The notes beneath the pieces are model-generated. The model was not told where the DNA came from, did no database searches, and saw only the letters and a program-made list of their open reading frames with translations. From Prevotella sp. CAG:617 (lineage in GTDB: Bacteria > Bacteroidota > Bacteroidia > Bacteroidales > Bacteroidaceae), in contig FR903559.1 in the NCBI GenBank assembly GCA_000438115.1, positions 1 through 16,938 of the forward strand: a stretch of 16,938 nt of DNA, given 5' to 3'. Made by a program: the position numbers and the translations under genes. This document shows, one piece after another, positions 7,442-15,499 of the stretch (its first letter is position 1; every line of letters begins with the position of its first letter).

Positions 7442-9430
7442 ATGAACGGAACTTTAAGACCACAGGTTCCGGCGGCACATAGGGTCAGTATCATCGGCCT
7501 GCTTGTGACGCTGGGCATTGTCTACGGCGATATCGGAACTTCGCCGCTCTACGTCATGAAAGCCATTCTGGGCGCTACGCCCCACCCCACGCCGCAATAC
7601 ATCATCGGCGCCCTCTCCTGCATCATCTGGACCCTCACCCTTCAGGCTACGGTCAAATACGTGCTCATCGCCCTCCGCGCCGACAACAAGAACGAGGGCG
7701 GCATCCTGGCCCTCTATGCCCTGGTGCGCCGCTCGCGCCGCAAGTGGCTCTACGTGACGGCCATCATAGGAGCCAGCACGCTGGTGGCCGACGGCGTCAT
7801 TACGCCGGCCATGACCGTCGTGTCAGCCACCGAGGGACTGCAGCTCATTGACCCTCACGTGCCTGTCGTACCCATCAGTCTGGGCATTATCCTGCTGCTT
7901 TTCTTCGTACAGCAGTTCGGCACCAGCGTCATCGGCAAATCGTTCGGACCGCTCATGCTGGTGTGGTTCCTGCTAATCGGCCTGCTCGGCGCCCTGCACA
8001 TCGGCGCCGACTGGCAGGTGCTCCAGGCCTTCAACCCCGTATGGGCCGTCAGGCTGCTCTGCACCTCGCCCGAGTGGTTCCTGATTATGGGTGCCGTATT
8101 CCTCTGCACCACGGGTGCCGAAGCGCTCTACTCCGACCTGGGCCACTGCGGCCGCAACAACATCTACATCACCTGGGTGTTTGTCAAGGTCATGCTCATC
8201 CTCAACTACCTGGGGCAGGGCGCCTGGACCATAGCCCACCTCGACAGCCTCGGCGCAGGGCTCAACCCCTTCTACGCCATCATGCCGCGCTGGTTCCTGC
8301 TGCCGGGCATCGTCATGGCCACCATTGCGGCCGTCATTGCCAGCCAGGCCCTCATCAGCGGGTCGTTCACCATATTCAGCGAGGCCATGAACCTCAACTT
8401 CTGGCCCCGCCAGAAAATCAAATACCCCTCCAACATCAAGGGGCAGCTCTACATTCCGTTCATCAACAGTTTTCTGCTGGTGGCCTGCCTCGTTACGGTG
8501 CTCCTCTTCCGCAACTCCTCACACATGGAGGCGGCCTACGGTCTGGCCATCACCATCACGATGCTCATGACCACCCTGCTGCTGGCCTTCTACCTGCGCA
8601 GAAAGAGAGTCAGCCGCCTGCTTGTGGCACTGTTTGCCCTGACGTTCCTGCTGATTGAATCCGGCTTTTTCACGGCCAACATGTTCAAGTTCATGCACGG
8701 CGGATGGTACACCCTGCTCATTGCCGGCCTGATAGCCGGCACCATGCTGGTGTGGTACAACGCCCTGCGCCTGCGCCGCCGCTACTTCGTGTTCCGTCCC
8801 TTTCCGGAATACTACGACATTCTGGCCGACATCAAGCGCGACAGCAGCATTCCGCACTACGCCACCAACCTGGTCTATCTGACGCGCGCCGAGAAGAACG
8901 ACGAGATTGAAGGCAAGATTCTCTACTCCATCATCAACAAGCAACCCAAGCGGGCCGACCACTACTGGGTCATCTACGTGGACTATCAGGACGAGCCCTC
9001 CACACTCGAATACTCCTGCGAAGAGCTCATCCCCGACACCCTCTACCGCATCAACATGCGCATCGGTTTCCGCATACAGCCCTACATCAACCAATACCTG
9101 CGCCAGGTCATTGAAGACCTGGTAGCCTCAGGGCGCTTCAACCTGACCAGCTGCCACCCGTCGCTGCGCAAATACAACGTGCCGGGCGACTTCCGCTTCG
9201 TGGTCATCCACCGCATATACTACCACGACGATGCCTTTGGATTCATCGACAACCTCATCATGAACCTCCACCACCTGATACGCCGCATCGGCATCAGCGA
9301 CGTCAAGGCCTACGGGCTCGACACGAGCAACGCCACGGTCGAAAAGGTTCCGCTCATCGTCAACAGTTCGGCCGAAAAGCAGCGTATCCGCCCCATACGG
9401 ACGGAAGAAGAAAACCCCGACATGGCGTAG
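7442..9430 (+). CDS. kup: KUP-family potassium uptake protein
   Basis: This is a 662-residue inner-membrane K+ transporter, thought in E. coli to be a K+/H+ symporter. The family signature GDIGTSPLY lies at 29-37 in the first membrane segment (D30 is the conserved Asp), followed by NKNEGGILALYALV and ALYSDLGHCGRNNI. About 12 hydrophobic segments occupy residues of about 15-440, and a soluble cytoplasmic C-terminal domain of about 200 residues follows, as in the family (the E. coli protein is about 620 residues). The frame is open further up to an ATG at 7361, but that would overlap pdxB by 47 bases and add a non-conserved leader. The ATG at 7442 puts the first membrane segment where Kup proteins have it. 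It is the last gene of the operon and is followed by a strong stem-loop. I see no K+-responsive element in front of it. Confidence 0.95.
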   Translation: MNGTLRPQVPAAHRVSIIGLLVTLGIVYGDIGTSPLYVMKAILGATPHPTPQYIIGALSCIIWTLTLQATVKYVLIALRADNKNEGGILALYALVRRSRRKWLYVTAIIGASTLVADGVITPAMTVVSATEGLQLIDPHVPVVPISLGIILLLFFVQQFGTSVIGKSFGPLMLVWFLLIGLLGALHIGADWQVLQAFNPVWAVRLLCTSPEWFLIMGAVFLCTTGAEALYSDLGHCGRNNIYITWVFVKVMLILNYLGQGAWTIAHLDSLGAGLNPFYAIMPRWFLLPGIVMATIAAVIASQALISGSFTIFSEAMNLNFWPRQKIKYPSNIKGQLYIPFINSFLLVACLVTVLLFRNSSHMEAAYGLAITITMLMTTLLLAFYLRRKRVSRLLVALFALTFLLIESGFFTANMFKFMHGGWYTLLIAGLIAGTMLVWYNALRLRRRYFVFRPFPEYYDILADIKRDSSIPHYATNLVYLTRAEKNDEIEGKILYSIINKQPKRADHYWVIYVDYQDEPSTLEYSCEELIPDTLYRINMRIGFRIQPYINQYLRQVIEDLVASGRFNLTSCHPSLRKYNVPGDFRFVVIHRIYYHDDAFGFIDNLIMNLHHLIRRIGISDVKAYGLDTSNATVEKVPLIVNSSAEKQRIRPIRTEEENPDMA

Positions 9431-9451
9431 CCCCGTCGGGGAACTGAAAAA

Positions 9452-9514
9452 AAACGAGGTGGCTTCTGAAAAAAATTACCCGGCATGCAGTTTTCTTCAG
9501 AAGCCACCTTGTTT
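9452..9514 (+). terminator. Long stem-loop terminator after kup
   Basis: Positions 9452-9470 pair with 9496-9514 over 19 bp, all Watson-Crick except one G-U pair (9456/9510). The 14-bp core is AGGTGGCTTCTGAA with its exact complement. Beyond a bulged C (9495), AAAA at 9471-9474 can also pair with TTTT at 9491-9494. The stem has a run of A's on its left side and TTGTTT within its right arm, so it could work in either direction. It begins 22 bp after the kup stop and closes the GH3-to-kup operon. Confidence 0.85.
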
Positions 9515-9631
9515 CCACTTTGTCGCCTGCTGCCATTCCGACTGTTGCCGCCGGCCATTGCGTAAAATACCTTAAAGCGCCGGAATGCTGTTAAAAATGG
9601 TAAAAGAAGGCATACTACTAAAATTTTAATT

Positions 9632-9639
9632 TAATTTTG
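9632..9639 (+). promoter_or_regulatory. Putative -7 element (TAATTTTG) for the GH2 gene
   Basis: TAATTTTG matches TAnnTTTG exactly and lies in the AT-rich part of the spacer. The position 19-20 nt upstream reads GGCA, not TTTG, so the -33 element is missing. A promoter lacking a good -33 is consistent with activator dependence, which is common for glycan-use genes, but no activator gene is in the window. Transcription would start near 9646. Confidence 0.5.
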
Positions 9640-9743
9640 CCGCAGATGGTTAGCCATGCGCAGGAACAACCTGCCTCCGCAAGCTATGACAAACTCAGTA
9701 TAAACCACAAATAACATTCATAATCAAACAAATCCACAAACGT

Positions 9744-12700
9744 ATGATGCGAAAAACAACACTTGGCCTCATGATAGGGTGCATCACGCTCAGTGCCTAC
9801 GCACAGGAGCCCGTGGCACCGCTGTCAGGATTTAAGTACGGCACCGTACAGTCGCCCAGCGGCAAGGAGTGGGAATCACCTCAGGAGCTTGGCCTGAACA
9901 AGGAGCAGCCCCATGCCTGGTTCTTCTCGTTTGCCGACGTGGAGAGTGCACGCAAGGTACTCCCCACGGCCAGCACTTACTGGCAATCACTCAACGGCGA
10001 ATGGAAGTTCAAATGGGTGGGCAACCCGGAGGAACGCCCCAAAAACTTCTTCGACCCGAAAGTTGACGTTTCCGGATGGGACAACATCACCGTGCCCTCC
10101 TGCTGGAACGTAGTCGGTCTGGGCAAGGACGGCTCGCAGAAGTATGGCACGCCCGTCTACTGCAACCAGCCCGTCATCTTCAAACACTCCGTAGCCGTAG
10201 GCGACTGGAAAGGCGGCGTCATGCGCACACCGCCCAAGGACTGGACCACCTACAAGAACCGCAACGAGGTGGGCAGCTACCGCCGCGAGTTCACCATCCC
10301 CGAAAACTGGGACGACCGCGAAATCTACATCAACTTCGACGGTGTGAACTCCTTCTTCTACCTCTACATCAACGGCAAGTACGTAGGCTTCTCGAAGAAC
10401 TCACGCAACACGGCCTCGTTCAACATCACCCCGTATCTGAACACGGGCAAGAACAACAAGAACGTAGTGGCCGTTGAGGTGTACCGCAACTCCGACGGCT
10501 CCTTCCTCGAGGCACAGGACATGTTCCGTCTGCCGGGCATCTTCCGCCCCGTTTCGCTGACGGCCAAGCCCAAAATCCAGGTTCGCGACCTGCGCGCCAT
10601 CCCCGACCTCGACGCCGAATACCGCAACGGCGCCCTCACGGTGACGGCCAACCTGCAGAACCTCTCGAAAAAGAAAATCAAGGACTACAAGATGGTGTAC
10701 ACGCTCTACGCCAACACCCTGTATAGCGACGACAACGCAGCCCTGGCCGACGGCGGCACCGCCACCAGTCAGACCGTAGAGCTGAAAGCCGGCGAACAGG
10801 CTGACGTAAAGGCCGTACTCTACGTCAACGACGTCAAGAAATGGAGCGCCGAGCAACCCTACCGCTACACCCTGGTCGGACAGCTGCAGGACAAAAAGGG
10901 ACGCGTCATCGAAACCGTCTCAACCTATGTCGGCTTCCGCAAGGTTGAAATCAAGGACACCCCGGCTTCGGCCGACGAGTTCAACATGGCCGGCCGCTAC
11001 TACTACATCAACGGCCAGCCCGTCAAACTCAAGGGCGTTAACCGTCAGGAAATCAACCCGGCCACCGGTAACACCATCACCAACGAGCAGATTGAGCAGG
11101 AAATCATGCTCATGAAACGCGGCAACATCAACCACGTGCGCTGCTCGCACTACTCCAACACGCCCTACTGGTACTATTATTGCGACAAGTACGGCATCTA
11201 CCTCGAGGACGAGGCCAACCTGGAGAGCCACGAGTACTACTATGGCGACGCCTCGCTCTCGCACGTGCCCGAATTCAAGGATGCCCACGTAGGCCGCATC
11301 ATGGAAATGGCCCGCGCTACGGTTAACCACCCCAGCGTGGTCATCTGGTCACTGGGTAACGAAGCCGGCCCGGGCGACAACTTCAAGGCAGCCTATGAAG
11401 CCCTCCACAAGTTCGACCCCTCGCGCCCCGTACAGTACGAGCGCAACAACGATATCGTCGACATGGGCTCCAACCAGTATCCTTCACTCGACTGGGTACG
11501 CGGCGCCGTAAAAGGCAACTACAACATCAAATATCCGTTCCACATTTCCGAGTATGCCCACTCCATGGGTAACGCTGGCGGTAACCTGTCCGACTACTGG
11601 AAATACATTGAGTCGAGCAACTTCCTCATGGGAGGCGCCATCTGGGACTGGGTTGACCAGGCTCTCTGGAACTATGACCCGCAGACGGGCGACAAGTACC
11701 TGGCCTACGGCGGCGACTTCGGCGACAAGCCCAACGACGGCATGTTCTGTATGAACGGTATCCTTTTCCCCGGACACAACCCGAAACCTGAGTTCTACGA
11801 GGTGAAGAAGGTGTACCAGAACGTGGGCGTACGCGCCGTTGACCTGAAGCAGGGACAAATTGAAATATTCAACAAAAACTATTTCACCCCGCTCACCGAC
11901 TACGTCATTGAATGGAGCCTCTGGAAAGACGGTAAGGAAATCCAGAAATCAACGGCAATGAAAGGCCCGCGCATGATTCTCGGACCTCGCCAGAAGCAGG
12001 TATATGGTCTGCTCTACGACTACGACAAACTGGATGCCCAGTCGGAATACTTCATCAAGGTGCAGTTCAAGCTGGCCAAGGATGAACCCTGGGCCAAGAA
12101 AGGCTATGTGCAGATGGAAGAGCAACTGCCGCTGAAGGCTGCCCAGCATCCGCAAATTGCAAGCGTAGTAAAGGGTGACAAGCTCAAACTGACGACCACA
12201 AACGGAACCACTACCGTAAGCGGTACGGGCTTCAGCGTCAGCTTTGACCACGCCACGGGTACCATCGGCAACCTGAGCTACAACGGACAGACCATCATCA
12301 GCCCGGGCAACGGACCGCGCATCAGCGCCCTGCGTGCACCGGTTGACAACGACAACTGGGCCTACACGCAATGGTTCGCCAACGGCCTGCACAACCTCAA
12401 GCAGACCCTGCAGCCGGGCGCCAAGGTAACGGCACAGACCAACAAGGACGGTTCCGTAACCATTGCCATACCCATTGTGGCCCAGGCACCCAATGCCGCA
12501 CAGATTACGGGTGGCTCATCAGGCAGATATCAGATTAAGGAACTGACCGACCGCCCCTTCGGCGAGGACGACTTCAAGTTTACGGCCAACCAGCTCTACA
12601 CCGTCTATGCCGACGGCTCCATCGAGCTGCGCAGCAGCATCAACAGCAACAACGCTTCGCTCGTACTGCCGCGTCTGGGCTACGAAATGCTCCTGCCCGA

Positions 12701-13790
12701 AAGCTACAGCCAGTACACCTACTACGGCCGCGGCCCTGAGAACAACTACGTAGACCGCAAGGCGGGTTACTTCATTGAGCAATACCAGAGCACGGTGAAG
12801 GACCAGTTTGTCAACTTCCCCAAACCCCAGTCAATGGGTAACCGTGAGGACGTACGCTGGTGCGCCCTGACCAACACGGCCGGCGATGGCGTTCAGTTCG
12901 TTTCGCTCGACAGCATGTCGACCTCGGCCCTGCCTTACTCGGCCCTCGAAATGACCCTGGCACCTCACCCCTATCAGTTGCCCAAGTCAAGCGGCACGCA
13001 CCTGCATCTTGACTGCGCCGTAACCGGTCTGGGCGGCAACAGCTGCGGACAGGGCGGCCCGTATGAGTCCGACCGCGTCAAGGCCGGTGCCCACAGCTTC
13101 GGTTTCATCATCCGTCCCGTAAAGGCCGGCGCCGACCTCACCCAGCAGGCCGCCATCAAGGCTTCGGGCATGCAGCCGCTGAACATCTCGCGCGACCGTG
13201 CCGGCAACGTCACCATCAGTGGCGAACCGGGTGCCACCATCCTCTACACCTACGGCAACAAGAAGGCACAGACCTACAAGGGCAGCTTCAATGCCCGCCT
13301 GGGCGGAAAGGTTACGGCCTGGTACAAGAGCAACACCGGCAACCAGGTGAGCAGCCAGTTCAGCAAGATTGAGACCATCCCGACCGAGGTAATCTACGCC
13401 TCGAGCCAGGAAATCGGCGAAAGCGCAGCCAACCTGACCGACGGCAACCCGTCGACCATCTGGCATACGATGTACTCCGTCACTGTGGCCCAGTATCCCC
13501 ACTGGGTTGACTTTGACGCCGGCGAGAGCAAGCTCATCAAGGGCTTTACGTATCTGCCCCGTCAGGACGGCTCAGCCAACGGCATCATCAAGGGCTGGAA
13601 GATTCAGGTAAGCAACGACGCCAAGACCTGGAGCGACACGGTAGCCCAGGGTGAATTCAAGGGCAACAAGGAGCAGAAAGTGCTCTTCGACAAACCCGTA
13701 AAGGCACGCTACGTGCGCTTCACGGCCCTCAGTTCACAAAACGGCGCCGACTACGCCAGCGGTGCTGAATTCTCACTTATGGCCGAATAA
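9744..13790 (+). CDS. Secreted GH2 beta-galactosidase-like enzyme with C-terminal F5/8 (discoidin) domain
   Basis: The 1348-residue protein has a signal peptide (cleavage likely after A20, AYA/QEP), then the LacZ-type order: sugar-binding jelly-roll (about 50-285), Ig-like domain (285-405), TIM barrel (410-700), a linker Ig domain, and a small-chain beta-sandwich (about 830-1125). A further beta module and an F5/8 type C domain (about 1215-1348) follow. The acid/base is E540 in WSLGNEAG and the nucleophile is E603 in HISEYAHSMGN. The LacZ Mg2+ ligands E416 and H418 correspond to E494 and H496, and LacZ H391 to H469. LacZ H357 is replaced by Gln (Q435 in NRQEI). Late LacZ-like motifs (GAIWDWVDQ, NDGMFCMNGILFPG) are present. 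It probably cleaves terminal beta-galactosides from host or plant glycans in the periplasm or at the surface, with the discoidin domain binding carbohydrate. Exact specificity is uncertain. No SusC/SusD pair or regulator is adjacent. ATG at 9747 is an equal alternative start. Confidence 0.93.
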   Translation: MMRKTTLGLMIGCITLSAYAQEPVAPLSGFKYGTVQSPSGKEWESPQELGLNKEQPHAWFFSFADVESARKVLPTASTYWQSLNGEWKFKWVGNPEERPKNFFDPKVDVSGWDNITVPSCWNVVGLGKDGSQKYGTPVYCNQPVIFKHSVAVGDWKGGVMRTPPKDWTTYKNRNEVGSYRREFTIPENWDDREIYINFDGVNSFFYLYINGKYVGFSKNSRNTASFNITPYLNTGKNNKNVVAVEVYRNSDGSFLEAQDMFRLPGIFRPVSLTAKPKIQVRDLRAIPDLDAEYRNGALTVTANLQNLSKKKIKDYKMVYTLYANTLYSDDNAALADGGTATSQTVELKAGEQADVKAVLYVNDVKKWSAEQPYRYTLVGQLQDKKGRVIETVSTYVGFRKVEIKDTPASADEFNMAGRYYYINGQPVKLKGVNRQEINPATGNTITNEQIEQEIMLMKRGNINHVRCSHYSNTPYWYYYCDKYGIYLEDEANLESHEYYYGDASLSHVPEFKDAHVGRIMEMARATVNHPSVVIWSLGNEAGPGDNFKAAYEALHKFDPSRPVQYERNNDIVDMGSNQYPSLDWVRGAVKGNYNIKYPFHISEYAHSMGNAGGNLSDYWKYIESSNFLMGGAIWDWVDQALWNYDPQTGDKYLAYGGDFGDKPNDGMFCMNGILFPGHNPKPEFYEVKKVYQNVGVRAVDLKQGQIEIFNKNYFTPLTDYVIEWSLWKDGKEIQKSTAMKGPRMILGPRQKQVYGLLYDYDKLDAQSEYFIKVQFKLAKDEPWAKKGYVQMEEQLPLKAAQHPQIASVVKGDKLKLTTTNGTTTVSGTGFSVSFDHATGTIGNLSYNGQTIISPGNGPRISALRAPVDNDNWAYTQWFANGLHNLKQTLQPGAKVTAQTNKDGSVTIAIPIVAQAPNAAQITGGSSGRYQIKELTDRPFGEDDFKFTANQLYTVYADGSIELRSSINSNNASLVLPRLGYEMLLPESYSQYTYYGRGPENNYVDRKAGYFIEQYQSTVKDQFVNFPKPQSMGNREDVRWCALTNTAGDGVQFVSLDSMSTSALPYSALEMTLAPHPYQLPKSSGTHLHLDCAVTGLGGNSCGQGGPYESDRVKAGAHSFGFIIRPVKAGADLTQQAAIKASGMQPLNISRDRAGNVTISGEPGATILYTYGNKKAQTYKGSFNARLGGKVTAWYKSNTGNQVSSQFSKIETIPTEVIYASSQEIGESAANLTDGNPSTIWHTMYSVTVAQYPHWVDFDAGESKLIKGFTYLPRQDGSANGIIKGWKIQVSNDAKTWSDTVAQGEFKGNKEQKVLFDKPVKARYVRFTALSSQNGADYASGAEFSLMAE

Positions 13791-13824
13791 CCACAGGATT
13801 CACAGCAAGCCTCTGCATCATCCA

Positions 13825-13871
13825 TACGCCGGCAGGCCCTCTTCCCCTTGGGGATGCGGCCTGCCGGCGTA
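13825..13871 (+). terminator. GC-rich stem-loop terminator after the GH2 gene
   Basis: TACGCCGGCAGGCC (13825-13838) is exactly complementary to 13858-13871, a 14-bp GC-rich stem. The 19-nt loop holds a nested CCCC/GGGG pairing. It lies 34 bp past the GH2 stop. There is only a short T-run (TTT at 13875-13877) after it, so termination efficiency is uncertain, but its position supports a terminator. Confidence 0.7.
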
Positions 13872-13913
13872 GCGTTTACGGACGGAAGGGCGCAAACGCC
13901 CGCTCTCGCAACA

Positions 13914-13976
13914 ACAAGGTCGGACTTTGTTCTCACAAGGTCCGACCTTGCCTGTATAAAGTCCCGCCTGTTTTTC
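13914..13976. repeat. Tandem odd-length palindromes with 21-bp period, possible operator array
   Basis: Three 21-bp units begin at 13914, 13935 and 13956. Unit 1 contains CAAGGTC-G-GACTTTG (13915-13929) and unit 2 contains CAAGGTC-C-GACCTTG (13936-13950). Each is a 7-bp inverted repeat around a single central base, with one mismatch in unit 1. Unit 3 keeps the left half (TAAAGTC, 13957-13963) and is degenerate on the right. Centres are at 13922, 13943 and 13964, exactly 21 bp apart, about two helical turns. Units 1 and 2 can also fold together into a 16-bp hairpin with a TCTC loop (one G-U). The array lies about 90 bp upstream of the purD promoter. It could be an operator array, a second terminator or a copy of a dispersed repeat family. 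Confidence 0.7.
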
Positions 13977-14062
13977 GCGGCGCGCCGGCCCGGTTTCCGC
14001 TGTCGGAAAGCGCCCCGAAAGGCCGACGGACCTCTTTGGAACTCAAAAACTTCTGATTTTGC

Positions 14063-14093
14063 TTTGCCTTTCAAGCGGATTATGCTAACTTCG
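14063..14093 (+). promoter_or_regulatory. purD promoter (-33 TTTG, -7 TAACTTCG)
   Basis: TTTG at 14063-14066 and TAACTTCG at 14086-14093 are separated by 19 nt, the optimal Bacteroidetes spacing. The -7 element differs from TAnnTTTG at one position. Transcription should begin near 14100, giving a leader of about 80 nt before the purD ATG. Confidence 0.75.
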
Positions 14094-14120
14094 CATACAT
14101 AACCCGATTACATCACTGAT

Positions 14121-14160
14121 TATGAGGAGGAACCGCCCTTTGGGGCACACCCTCCGCATA
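14121..14160 (+). promoter_or_regulatory. Structured 5' leader hairpin of purD
   Basis: TATGAGGAGG (14121-14130) pairs with CCTCCGCATA (14151-14160) over 10 positions with one A/G mismatch. Inside, an asymmetric-sequence internal loop (AACC/ACAC) leads to a second stem GCCC/GGGC (14135-14138 with 14143-14146) capped by TTTG. The element ends 21 nt before the purD ATG and no T-run follows, so it is not a terminator. It could control mRNA stability or translation. I do not recognise it as a known riboswitch. Confidence 0.5.
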
Positions 14161-14181
14161 TAACCTATCTATTTGAATATC

Positions 14182-15450
14182 ATGAAACTTTTACTCCTTG
14201 GAAGCGGCGGCCGCGAGCACGCCCTGGCATGGAAAATTGCCCAAAGCCCAAAAATAGACCAACTCTTCATCGCCCCGGGTAACGCCGGAACAGCACAGGT
14301 GGGACAGAACGTGCCCCTCAAGCCCAACGACTTTCCGGCCGTAGGCGAATTTGTGCTGCAGCAGCAGATTGACATGGTGGTAGTAGGCCCCGAGGATCCG
14401 CTGGTAGGCGGCATCTACGACTACTTCAAGGCCCAGCCCGAACTGCAACACGTGCCCGTAATCGGTCCGTCAAAGGCCGGTGCGGTACTCGAAGGCTCCA
14501 AGGACTTTGCCAAGGGCTTCATGCAGCGCCACCACATCCCCACCGCTGCCTACGCCACTTTTGACGGCACACAGGTGGAAGAAGGCTGCCGCTATCTGGC
14601 CACGCTGAAAGCGCCCTACGTGCTCAAGGCCGACGGCCTTTGCGCCGGCAAGGGCGTGCTGATTGTACCCACCCTCGAGGAGGCCCAGCGCGAGCTGCGC
14701 GAAATGCTGGGCGGCATGTTCGGCAACGCCTCCTCACGCGTTGTGATTGAAGAGTTCCTCAGCGGCATCGAATGCTCCGTATTCGTGCTGACCGACGGCA
14801 AACACTACCAGCTGCTGCCCGAGGCCAAGGACTACAAGCGCATCGGCGAGGGCGACACCGGCCTGAACACGGGCGGCATGGGCTCCGTATCGCCCGTACC
14901 GTTTGCCACCCCCGAATGGATGAAAAAGGTGGAAGACCAGATTGTACGCCCCACGGTAGAAGGTCTGGCCCAGGAGGGCATTGACTACAAGGGCTTCATC
15001 TTCTTCGGCCTCATCAACTGCGACGGCCAGCCCAAGGTCATTGAATACAACTGCCGCATGGGCGACCCCGAAACCGAAACCGTCATGCTGCGCCTGAAGT
15101 CGGACATCGTTGACCTGTTCGAAGGCGTCGTTGCCGGCGACCTCGACCGCCGCAAGGTAGAGTTTGACCCGCGCGCCGCCGTATGCGTCATGTGCGTCTC
15201 AGGCGGCTATCCGCAACACTACGACAAGGGCTTTGTCATCACGGGTGCCGACATTGAAGGCAGCGTGGTGTTCCACGCCGGTACGGCCCGCAACGACAGG
15301 GGCGAGCTCGTCACCTCCGGCGGCCGCGTCATTGCCGTAAGCGCCTACGGAACCGACAAGGCCGAAGCCCTGGCCCGCGCCATGGCGGGAGCCGAACAGA
15401 TTAAATTTGAAAAGAAATACTTCCGCAGAGACATCGGAAAGGATCTCTGA
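14182..15450 (+). CDS. purD: Phosphoribosylamine-glycine ligase (GAR synthetase)
   Basis: PurD joins glycine to 5-phosphoribosylamine with ATP, the second step of de novo purine synthesis, in the cytoplasm. The 422-residue product (the E. coli enzyme is about 430) starts with the diagnostic LLLGSGGREHALAW (G7-S8-G9-G10-R11-E12-H13). It has VVGPEDPLVGG, IGPSKAGAVLEGSKDFAKGFM, the ATP-grasp segment YVLKADGLCAGKGV, and EYNCRMGDPETE with metal- and ATP-binding residues at 293-299. The frame extends upstream to a TTG at 14173, but the ATG at 14182 aligns with the normal PurD N-terminus. It has its own promoter and structured leader, and no other purine gene lies in the window, as in genomes with scattered pur genes. 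A 49-bp gap with a small stem-loop separates it from the next gene, so read-through into the membrane-protein genes is likely. Confidence 0.96.
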   Translation: MKLLLLGSGGREHALAWKIAQSPKIDQLFIAPGNAGTAQVGQNVPLKPNDFPAVGEFVLQQQIDMVVVGPEDPLVGGIYDYFKAQPELQHVPVIGPSKAGAVLEGSKDFAKGFMQRHHIPTAAYATFDGTQVEEGCRYLATLKAPYVLKADGLCAGKGVLIVPTLEEAQRELREMLGGMFGNASSRVVIEEFLSGIECSVFVLTDGKHYQLLPEAKDYKRIGEGDTGLNTGGMGSVSPVPFATPEWMKKVEDQIVRPTVEGLAQEGIDYKGFIFFGLINCDGQPKVIEYNCRMGDPETETVMLRLKSDIVDLFEGVVAGDLDRRKVEFDPRAAVCVMCVSGGYPQHYDKGFVITGADIEGSVVFHAGTARNDRGELVTSGGRVIAVSAYGTDKAEALARAMAGAEQIKFEKKYFRRDIGKDL

Positions 15451-15458
15451 ATCCTGCC

Positions 15459-15481
15459 GCTGCGGGCGTCGGTTCCGCAGC
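15459..15481 (+). terminator. Short GC stem-loop between purD and the membrane-protein gene
   Basis: GCTGCGG (15459-15465) is exactly complementary to CCGCAGC (15475-15481), with a 9-nt loop. No T-run follows and the next ATG is only 18 nt away. It may be a leaky terminator or an RNA-processing or translation-modulating hairpin that separates purD expression from the downstream genes. Confidence 0.35.
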
Positions 15482-15499
15482 TAAAGCCCACCATGCAAC

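Larger units (their letters stand above)
9431..9743. other. Intergenic spacer between kup and the GH2 gene
   Basis: This 313-bp stretch holds the kup terminator (9452-9514), then a GC-rich section with complementary CATTCCG (9534-9540) and CGGAATG (9581-9587) arms 40 bases apart, which may be chance. An AT-rich section follows with the -7 element at 9632-9639. The presumed GH2 leader of about 95 nt contains a small hairpin, GCAGG-AACAA-CCTGC at 9660-9674, and an A-rich, unstructured 40 nt just before the start codon. No convincing gene is present. Confidence 0.6.
13791..14181. other. Regulatory spacer between the GH2 gene and purD
   Basis: This 391-bp gene-free spacer contains, in order, the GH2 terminator (13825-13871), tandem palindromes with a 21-bp period (13914-13976), a small TTTCCG/CGGAAA hairpin (13994-14009), the purD promoter (14063-14093) and a leader hairpin (14121-14160). 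Open frames of about 80-100 codons on both strands cover part of it, but their sequence merely reflects the repeats (recurring Arg-Ser-Asp), so I do not call genes. Confidence 0.7.

Noticed and set aside
13994..14009. Small TTTCCG/CGGAAA hairpin upstream of the purD promoter
   Set aside because: It has only six pairs with a four-base loop and no T-run, and is not tied to any gene boundary; likely chance.
13751..14102. Small open frames on both strands in the GH2-purD spacer
   Set aside because: Their repeated Arg-Ser-Asp pattern comes from the 21-bp palindromic repeats, and they overlap a terminator and the purD promoter.
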